A stretch of DNA of 64,000 nt from Paractinoplanes brasiliensis (GTDB lineage Bacteria > Actinomycetota > Actinomycetes > Mycobacteriales > Micromonosporaceae). Below are positions 58,373 through 64,000 of this stretch, piece by piece (within the stretch, counting starts at the first letter, position 1; each line of letters starts with the position of its first letter). Under the pieces are notes generated by a model that ran no database searches, was not told the origin of the DNA, and saw only the letters and a program-made list of their open reading frames with translations. The stretch is from positions 2,356,001 to 2,420,000 of the forward strand of contig NZ_SNWR01000002.1 in NCBI RefSeq assembly GCF_004362215.1. The letters are read 5' to 3'. The position numbers were made by a program, and so were the translations under genes.

Positions 58373-59424
58373 GCCGCACTTCGCTGATAAAAGGTGTACC
58401 CGTGCAGGGGCTTGCCGCCGGCCCGCCGGTACGAGGCGGCCGAGGCGGTGTTCTCGCGTTCCACGAAGGTGCTGCGCAGCGTCCGGTAACCGCTCGCCTC
58501 GAGGTGCCGGTGCACTTCCCGGCTCAGCAGCGTCATGTACCCCCGGCCCTGCTCGTCGGGAACTGTGCCCTTGACGACCAGCACGGCGTCGCGGCGGTAC
58601 CGCGAGCGGGTGGCCAGCAGCCGCAGTTGCTCGACCGGGCCGAGCCGTCCGCCCGTACGCATCAGGAACTCGGAGATGTCGGGGACGGCGACCACGAACG
58701 CGACCGGCCGCCCCGCCTTCTCCAGCCACACCAGCAGGCCCTCGTCGAGCAGGTACGCCAGCCCGTCGGTCTGCTCGGCGAGCTGCCCGGCCGAGATCTC
58801 GGTGTAGTAGCCCAGCCCGGCGAAGCTCGCGTTGAGCATCGCGCGCAGGATCGGCAGCCGGCGGCGCAGGCCGCGCCGGGATCCGTGCCGGACGACCAGC
58901 TGCTCGGCGCCGAGGCGACTGTCGTCGAAGTCGTACGCCGCGGCCGAGCCGGGCACGTCCACCGCCCACGTGTCGGCCTCGAAGCGGCGGGTGAAGCCGT
59001 GCCGTTCGTACATCGCCGGGTAGTACGCGGGGTTCCACGCCGAGTCGACGAAGCCGCGCTCGGTGAAGCCGCTGGTGATGACGCCGCCGGTCTGGTTCGG
59101 CAGCAACGCCACCGGCCCGAACAGCGGGCGCCCCTCGGCCGCCCCGGCCACGACGCCGGTCAGCGCCGCGAACACAGCGTCGTCGTCGGTGAACTCCGTG
59201 TGCCCGAAGAGCTGGCACGATCCGAACGTCGCGTCGCGGTGTGTGCTCGTCCGCCCGACCGCTCGGCCGCGAGCGTCGCGGACCACGTACAGGGAAGCGG
59301 TTTTGCCGTGTCTTTTGATCACGGGCACCGGCAGCGGGACGTAGCGGTCGCGCGGGTGCAGCCGAAGCGGCAGCTCGCAGAAATCGCGCAGGTCGGCGTG
59401 GGTGCGTACGGGGAAGGCCTTCAT
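58369..59424 (-). CDS. GNAT-like N-acyltransferase-type protein
   Basis: This 351-residue protein starts at ATG 59424, whose first bases overlap the preceding stop (TCAT on the plus strand). The N-terminal half has a partial acyltransferase fold. The C-terminal half shows GNAT-like features: VPDEQGRGYMTLLSREVHRH (acetyl-CoA loop-like), then ASGYRTLRSTFVERENTASA and a closing YRRAGGKPLHGYTFYQR. It probably transfers an acyl group to an amine, as a cytosolic enzyme in a small-molecule pathway with the ligase and nitroreductase-like genes. The substrate is unknown. In-frame upstream extension would overlap the next gene and is rejected. Confidence 0.75.
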   Translation of the reverse strand: MKAFPVRTHADLRDFCELPLRLHPRDRYVPLPVPVIKRHGKTASLYVVRDARGRAVGRTSTHRDATFGSCQLFGHTEFTDDDAVFAALTGVVAGAAEGRPLFGPVALLPNQTGGVITSGFTERGFVDSAWNPAYYPAMYERHGFTRRFEADTWAVDVPGSAAAYDFDDSRLGAEQLVVRHGSRRGLRRRLPILRAMLNASFAGLGYYTEISAGQLAEQTDGLAYLLDEGLLVWLEKAGRPVAFVVAVPDISEFLMRTGGRLGPVEQLRLLATRSRYRRDAVLVVKGTVPDEQGRGYMTLLSREVHRHLEASGYRTLRSTFVERENTASAASYRRAGGKPLHGYTFYQRSAA

Positions 59425-59867
59425 GAGCGGTGCACCGCGGGGCCGGTCGTCTCGGTGGACAGCGGGGTCCACGTGGGCATGTGCGACATGCTGCCGTCCT
59501 CGGCGCGCCACGAGCCGTTGCTGTAACCGTGCGGCTGCGCGGTGAACAGGCGGATGAAGCCGGCGGTGGCGTTGTTCGCGCCCTCGTCGGTCAGCCAGCA
59601 CATCAGGTCGCGGTGGTGGCGGCCGCGGGCGAACTTGAGCATCGCGTCCTGGTCGGCGAAGAAGGCGATCGTGCCGAGCGTGTACGGGAACCGGTAGTAG
59701 ACGGTGTGCCAGCGGTAACCCGGCATGCGCTTCATCTGCCGCACCATCGGGCCCCAGGTGCGGATCGTGTGCAGCATGGCGAGCGGCCCGGAGTACCGCG
59801 TGGCGCCGATGAACATGGCGGTCGCCTGCCCCTGCGGCGGGGCGGCGGAGAAGTCGGTGGTCCTCAT
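59421..59867 (-). CDS. Small DUF4188-like (alpha/beta ferredoxin-fold) protein
   Basis: This 148-residue protein starts at ATG 59867 and overlaps its neighbours by four bases on both sides. The core MKRMPGYRWHTVYYRFPYTL, then GTIAFFADQDAMLKFARGRH, matches the pattern of DUF4188-type or antibiotic-biosynthesis-monooxygenase-like proteins, which form small dimeric barrels. Nothing shows a cofactor. Perfect coupling with the ligase and acyltransferase implies the same pathway, perhaps as a monooxygenase or a binding protein for the intermediate. Confidence 0.65.
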   Translation of the reverse strand: MRTTDFSAAPPQGQATAMFIGATRYSGPLAMLHTIRTWGPMVRQMKRMPGYRWHTVYYRFPYTLGTIAFFADQDAMLKFARGRHHRDLMCWLTDEGANNATAGFIRLFTAQPHGYSNGSWRAEDGSMSHMPTWTPLSTETTGPAVHRS

Positions 59868-61405
59868 GCGGGCTGTCCCTTGATCAGGTAGACGTTCTTG
59901 AGCTTGGGGCCGGCGCCGGCGAACGGGCCGGTTCCGTGGTCGTGGACAACCACCCGGACGTCGGCCGCTGACGGGTCCTCGGCCAGCGACTCGGCGAAGT
60001 CCCGGCTCGCCCGGGTGAGGTGCGCCAGCACGCCCGCTTGGCAGGAGTCGGTCAGCAGCGCCTGTTGCGCGGCGTCGAGGCGTACGGGGGAACGCAGTTG
60101 AAGGTGGATGGTGGGACGGCTCTCCAGCCGTTCGTCCTCCACCAGCTCCAGGCAGAAACCCTCGATCAGATGCGCGTACGGGTTCCCGTCGTACAGCCCG
60201 TACTCGATGTCCTGGGGGTAGATGTTGGCCCCCATGTACGAGATCGTGCTGTCCTTGCGGCCGAACAGGAACAGCAGCGGCAGCCGCATCCCGTCGACCC
60301 GCATCGCCGCCTCGGCCTCGGCCCGCACCCCGGGGTCGCCGATCGCCGCCAGCACCTCGGGCAGCGTGGCCAGCCGGCCCTCGTCGCCGATGTTGTACCG
60401 CACCTTCGGGTTGACCACGGCGGTCGAGTTGATCGTGCAGAGGATCTCGTTGCCGTCGGTGGTTTCCAGGTACGTCTCCAGCGGGTTGTACTGGAACACC
60501 ATCGGCAGCCGCTGCTCGTCCGGCCCGAGCAGCCGGGTCCGCAGCTCGGCGTCGGTGCGCAGCCGGCGGCGGACCCACACGCTGAGCTCGGTCTCACCGG
60601 CCATCCCGATGGTCAGGTCGCTGGCGCCGTAACCCGAGCGGACCTTGCGGAACCGCCGCTCCAGGTAGTCGCGCAGCGCCTCGGTCATGCCCTCGCCGCC
60701 GACCAGCCCCGAGATCCGGTACGCGTCCCACGGGAACCGTTCGGCGTCGAGCTCGTCGAGCAGGCGCTTGAGGAACGGCGGGTACGCGGTCACGACGTAC
60801 TCGAAATCGGGTCCGAAGTGCCGCAACGTGTCGATGATCTTGCGGATGTCCGGCCCGGTGTTCTTGACCATGGCGATCCGGGACATCGCGATGCCGGTGT
60901 TCGTGCCGGTCGCCCACGCGCCCATCGAGTAGGCGTTGATCACGAACCGCCGTTGCGCGGGGAAGATCATGGTGGCGTACGCGGCGAGGTTGCGATGCAC
61001 GGCCCGCAGCTCGGCGCGGCTGCGGACCCAGTTGAACGGCTGCCCCGACGACCCCGACGACTCGTCGACGACGCTGCCGGCGATCTCGAGCCGCCCGTTG
61101 CGGCAGCGCTCGTGCTCCGGGTAGGCCCGCACGTAGCCGTCCTTGTCGGTGGGCGGGTAGCTGCCGAGGTCGAACCAGCGGAACTCCCAGTCGCGGCGGC
61201 GCAGGAAATCGGCGTACGCGGGGACGTCGAGCGCGGCGAACTGGCAGGTCATCCACGCGTTGAGCCGGGCGAACCGGGCCATCCGCGGCCGGTAGTGGCG
61301 GGCCATGAACCGCCACACCGCGGGGTGCGTCCGATAGAGGCGGTAGATGCCGCTCAGCGCGTAGCTGCCGAGGCGGAGCGCCCATTGCCGGAAGGTCGAG
61401 ATCAC
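59864..61405 (-). CDS. Adenylate-forming ligase of the phenylacetate-CoA ligase/CapK family
   Basis: This 513-residue enzyme is the first gene of the minus-strand operon. Motifs include ESSGSSGQPFNW (phosphate loop), GLVGGEGMTEALRD, the Tyr-Gly motif GYGASD, RYNIGDEGRLATL and FGRKDSTISYMGANIYPQDIE. A C-terminal lysine motif, KLKNVYLIKG, is the usual adenylation Lys. It should activate a carboxylic acid as an adenylate, possibly to a CoA or carrier-protein thioester; the family includes such roles in exopolysaccharide and secondary metabolism. No carrier protein is encoded nearby. It overlaps the next gene by four bases. Confidence 0.85.
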   Translation of the reverse strand: MISTFRQWALRLGSYALSGIYRLYRTHPAVWRFMARHYRPRMARFARLNAWMTCQFAALDVPAYADFLRRRDWEFRWFDLGSYPPTDKDGYVRAYPEHERCRNGRLEIAGSVVDESSGSSGQPFNWVRSRAELRAVHRNLAAYATMIFPAQRRFVINAYSMGAWATGTNTGIAMSRIAMVKNTGPDIRKIIDTLRHFGPDFEYVVTAYPPFLKRLLDELDAERFPWDAYRISGLVGGEGMTEALRDYLERRFRKVRSGYGASDLTIGMAGETELSVWVRRRLRTDAELRTRLLGPDEQRLPMVFQYNPLETYLETTDGNEILCTINSTAVVNPKVRYNIGDEGRLATLPEVLAAIGDPGVRAEAEAAMRVDGMRLPLLFLFGRKDSTISYMGANIYPQDIEYGLYDGNPYAHLIEGFCLELVEDERLESRPTIHLQLRSPVRLDAAQQALLTDSCQAGVLAHLTRASRDFAESLAEDPSAADVRVVVHDHGTGPFAGAGPKLKNVYLIKGQPA

Positions 61406-61692
61406 GAGGGAGACGCTATTGATTACGCTGGTGGCGACGCTTCCCTACGATTACTCAAAGCGTCTGAGTACGCGGCCTCAGTTGCCATCCGGCCTCAGTC
61501 GCCCCCCGGTGACCGCTCGGACGACCCCTCGCTCCCCCGTGCGGCCACGGGAACGTATCGGGAGGGTTAAATTGGCGGCCGCAGATGAACAAGGCATTAC
61601 GCGATTCTGTCCCGCGGCTGTCGTCTTGATAGCGTCACGCCGCCGTTCCCCCCGGGCTGCCGCCCCGACCGCTTGTCGCGAGGTTCTGACGA
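61406..61692. promoter_or_regulatory. Divergent intergenic region before the glycerophosphotransferase gene
   Basis: This 287-base gap serves the ligase operon (minus) and the teichoic-acid-type gene (plus). It contains a short actca...tgagt inverted repeat (61455-61471). No convincing promoter consensus was identified, and the short plus-strand ORF here overlaps the start of the next gene in another frame and is not credible. Confidence 0.4.
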
Positions 61693-64000
61693 ATGCCGCT
61701 GCTGAGTATTGTCCTTCCCGTCTATCGAGTGCAGGCCTACCTGCGGGAATGCCTCGACTCGATCCTCGAGCAGACGTTCACCGACTTCGAGGTGATCGCG
61801 GTCGACGACTGCTCCCCCGACCACAGCGGCGCGATCCTCGACGAGTACGCCGCCCGCGACAGCCGGGTGCAGGTGGTGCACCTCGAACAGAACGTCGGCC
61901 TGGGCGAGGCCCGCAACGCGGGCCTGGGGCACGCCATCGGCGAGCACGTCTGGTTCATCGACAGCGATGACTGGATCGCTCCGGGTGCGCTCGGCGCGAT
62001 CGCCGAGCGGCTGCGCACGGCCCGGCCCGACGTGCTGGTGGTCGACTACGCCAAGGTGTGGTGGGACACCACGAGCAAGCGCAGCAAGCTCTCCAACCTG
62101 GTGGCCAAGGAACAGTTCCCGCGTACGTTCACGCTGGCCGAGCACCCCGCCGCGATCCGGATCTTCCACGTCGCCTGGAACAAGATCTACAACCGGGACT
62201 TCCTGCTCAAGAACGACATCACCTACCCGACCGGCCTCTACGAGGACGTACCGGTCGGCTATCCGGTGCTGATGCTGGCCGACCGCATCAGCATCCTCGA
62301 ACGGGTCTGCGTCTACTACCGGCAGCGTCGCCGGGGGGCCATCACGTCCACCCCCGGCCGCCGGCACTTCGAGGTGCTCGAGCAGTGGGACGACCTGCAC
62401 CGGCGGCTCGACGTCATCGGTGAACGCGCGGAGCCGTTCCGCCCCCTGGTCTTCGAGCGCATGCTCTACCAGTTGCTGCTGGTGCTGGAGAACCCCGAGC
62501 GGATCGCCCGGCGCGACCGCAAGGAGTTCTTCCGCGCAATCGTCCAGGCCTACCGCCGGCACCTGCCGGCCGGCGGCCACAAGTTCCGTAAGGGCCGGGA
62601 AGGCGCCGAGCACAAGATCGTCGCGCGCGGGTCCTGGACGGCCTGGCAGGCCCACCGCCTCGCCGTGCGGCTGGCCGAGACGGTCAAGCCCCGCCTGATC
62701 CAGGTGCGCAACAAGGTCCGGCTGCGGACCCGGCTCAACATGCTGTACTACCGTCGCCAGCTGCGCCGGCCGATGGACGAGAAGCTGGCCGTGTACTCCG
62801 CGTACTGGGGCAAGGGTTACGCCTGCAACCCGCGGGCGGTCTACGAGAAGATGACCGAGCTGGCGCCCGACATCCGCGGCGTGTGGGAGATCAAGCCGGG
62901 CGCGAAGGCAGACGTGCCGGCCGGTGTCAAGACGGTGACGATCGGTTCGAAGGCGCACTACCGGGCGCTGGCGCGGGCGAGGTACCTGGTCACCAACGTC
63001 AACTACCGCAGCTGGGTGGTCAAGCGGGCCGGCGCGGTGCACCTGTCGACCAACCACGGCACCCCCGCCAAGGCGATGGGCGTGGACCAGCTCAAATACC
63101 CGGCCGGCCTCGGCAACACGGACATGGACGCGCTGCTCAGGCGGAGCGACCGCTGGACCTACAGCGTCAGCCCCAACGCCTACACCAGCGAGGTCTGGGA
63201 GCGGGCCTACCCGTGCAACTACGAGACGCTCGAAACCGGTTACCCGCGTAACGACGCGCTGGTCAACGCGACAGCCGAGGACGTGGCCGCGGCCCGCGAG
63301 CGGGTCGGCCTGAAGCCGGGGCAGGTCTCCGTGGCCTACCTGCCGACCTACCGCGACTACGAGTTCGGCAGCGACGCCCTGCTGAACGTCGAGAGCTTCG
63401 CCGACCGGCTCCCGGCCGGCACGGTGCTGCTGGTCCGGGTGCACCACTTCGACCGTTCCCACGTCCCGGACGGCCACCCGAACATCATCGACCTGAGCGA
63501 CCACCCCCGGGTCGAGGACGTCTACCTGGCCGCCGACATGCTGATCACCGACTACTCGTCCGTGATGTTCGACTACGCGGTGCTCGACCGGCCGATCGCG
63601 ATCTACGCGGCCGACTGGGACAAGTACCGGGCCACCCGCGGCGCCTACCTCGACGTCTTCAGCGAGGGACCCGGTGTCGCGACCGACGACGAGAACGAGC
63701 TGGCCGAGATGTTCGCCTCCGGCGAGGTCACCGGCCCGACGGCGACGCGCGCCCGCGAGCTCTTCCGTAAGCGCTTCTGCTACCTCGACGACGGTCACGC
63801 CTCCGAGCGGGTCGTGCGCCGGGTGTTCCTGGGCGAGCCCGCCGCGGCCGTGCCCGCCGGCACCGCGGTCCCGGTCGTCACGACCGAGCCGCTGCGGGAA
63901 CTGCACCCGGTCGCGGACGACTCCGAGCCGACCGAGCTGCCGACCGTCGACGACGACGCCGACGCCGTGGCCCCGGTGGCGGTGCCGGCCCAGCGCACCC
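61693..64000 (+). CDS. GT2 plus CDP-glycerol glycerophosphotransferase fusion, partial
   Basis: The gene starts at ATG 61693 and is open to the end of the window (at least 769 residues). Residues about 4-230 form a GT-A domain (LLSIVLPVYRVQAYLRE, VDDCSPDHSG, WFIDSDDW). Residues about 380-720 are a TagF-like glycerophosphotransferase domain with STNHGTPAKAMG (from about 452), GYPRND (about 516-521) and TDYSSVMFDYAVLDRPIAI (from 619). A Pro/Asp/Glu tail begins near 735. It should build a poly(glycerol phosphate)-type wall or membrane polymer, with the first domain adding a sugar. The 3' end is outside the window. No other teichoic acid genes are visible upstream. Confidence 0.85.
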   Translation, partial: MPLLSIVLPVYRVQAYLRECLDSILEQTFTDFEVIAVDDCSPDHSGAILDEYAARDSRVQVVHLEQNVGLGEARNAGLGHAIGEHVWFIDSDDWIAPGALGAIAERLRTARPDVLVVDYAKVWWDTTSKRSKLSNLVAKEQFPRTFTLAEHPAAIRIFHVAWNKIYNRDFLLKNDITYPTGLYEDVPVGYPVLMLADRISILERVCVYYRQRRRGAITSTPGRRHFEVLEQWDDLHRRLDVIGERAEPFRPLVFERMLYQLLLVLENPERIARRDRKEFFRAIVQAYRRHLPAGGHKFRKGREGAEHKIVARGSWTAWQAHRLAVRLAETVKPRLIQVRNKVRLRTRLNMLYYRRQLRRPMDEKLAVYSAYWGKGYACNPRAVYEKMTELAPDIRGVWEIKPGAKADVPAGVKTVTIGSKAHYRALARARYLVTNVNYRSWVVKRAGAVHLSTNHGTPAKAMGVDQLKYPAGLGNTDMDALLRRSDRWTYSVSPNAYTSEVWERAYPCNYETLETGYPRNDALVNATAEDVAAARERVGLKPGQVSVAYLPTYRDYEFGSDALLNVESFADRLPAGTVLLVRVHHFDRSHVPDGHPNIIDLSDHPRVEDVYLAADMLITDYSSVMFDYAVLDRPIAIYAADWDKYRATRGAYLDVFSEGPGVATDDENELAEMFASGEVTGPTATRARELFRKRFCYLDDGHASERVVRRVFLGEPAAAVPAGTAVPVVTTEPLRELHPVADDSEPTELPTVDDDADAVAPVAVPAQRT

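Noticed and set aside
58373..59218. Upstream in-frame extension of the nitroreductase N-terminus
   Set aside because: It overlaps the acyltransferase gene in another frame and is Arg/Gly-rich; only the part from ATG 58372 matches a family.
61597..63906. 769-residue minus-strand ORF
   Set aside because: Antisense to the GT2/TagF-like gene, whose motifs are unmistakable on the plus strand.

Overview
The window is very GC-rich (roughly 70% or more), densely coded and full of four-base start/stop overlaps. WXG100 proteins, a YbaB/giant-toxin cluster, WYL and SpoIIE-type regulators and F420-type remnants point to an actinomycete, most likely Micromonosporaceae (Actinoplanes-like). That placement is an impression from gene content and codon style, not a search result. 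No rRNA, tRNA, CRISPR array, transposase or integrase gene was seen.

Bases 1-28,200 are a type VII (ESX/WXG100) effector locus. Four minus-strand genes, two of them WXG100 proteins, face away from a plus-strand YbaB-family gene, a WXG-like protein with 54-base repeats, and a giant modular protein. The giant protein is now read as two ORFs (3954-12071 and 12068-25336). A one-base frame break at a C5 run near 11,840 separates them; read through, they make about 7,100 residues. It carries a CpnT-like helical N-terminus, long Pro/Thr/Ser linkers, five caspase-like (peptidase C80-like) His/Cys modules with identical 38-residue spacing, an aldo/keto-reductase-like domain with all four catalytic residues, a pentapeptide-like repeat tract, three tandem units of cytidine-deaminase fold plus HTH-like segments plus protease-like module, and a long C-terminal region of beta-rich repeats. 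Two tandem paralogues of unknown function and a translationally coupled GlcNAc-type polypeptide glycosyltransferase follow. The ESX core (EccC and others) is not in the window.

Bases 28,100-43,700 hold sensory and envelope genes: a PAS histidine kinase, a GGDEF diguanylate cyclase, a class A beta-lactamase lipoprotein, a secreted GH16 glucanase with CBM6, an NfeD/flotillin operon with a possible 40-residue leader gene, two two-component systems (one beside a DUF5666-like secreted protein with a clear 11-base-spaced operator), a TetR gene, a truncated ketopantoate-reductase-like gene and a DUF4142 protein.

Bases 43,660-57,460 contain a MarR protein with a Pro/Ala repeat tail, a CPA1 antiporter and VOC protein divergent from a WYL regulator over a strong palindrome, a SigB/F-type sigma factor, an internally deleted FGGY kinase, a secreted lysozyme-like protein, a lipid-linked mannosylation pair (GT2 plus PIG-V), another two-component system, a methyltransferase, an AraC/GyrI regulator and a PAS-SpoIIE phosphatase.

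Bases 57,300-61,400 form a four-gene minus-strand operon with four-base overlaps throughout: an adenylate-forming ligase, a small DUF4188-like protein, an acyltransferase-like protein and a frameshifted nitroreductase-like gene. The window ends inside a GT2/CDP-glycerol glycerophosphotransferase gene for teichoic-acid-like polymer synthesis.

Two background trends stand out. Several genes are decayed by deletion or frameshift (LLM oxidoreductase, ketopantoate reductase, FGGY kinase, nitroreductase, and the giant gene itself). Short GC-rich tandem repeats sit repeatedly at gene 3' ends.
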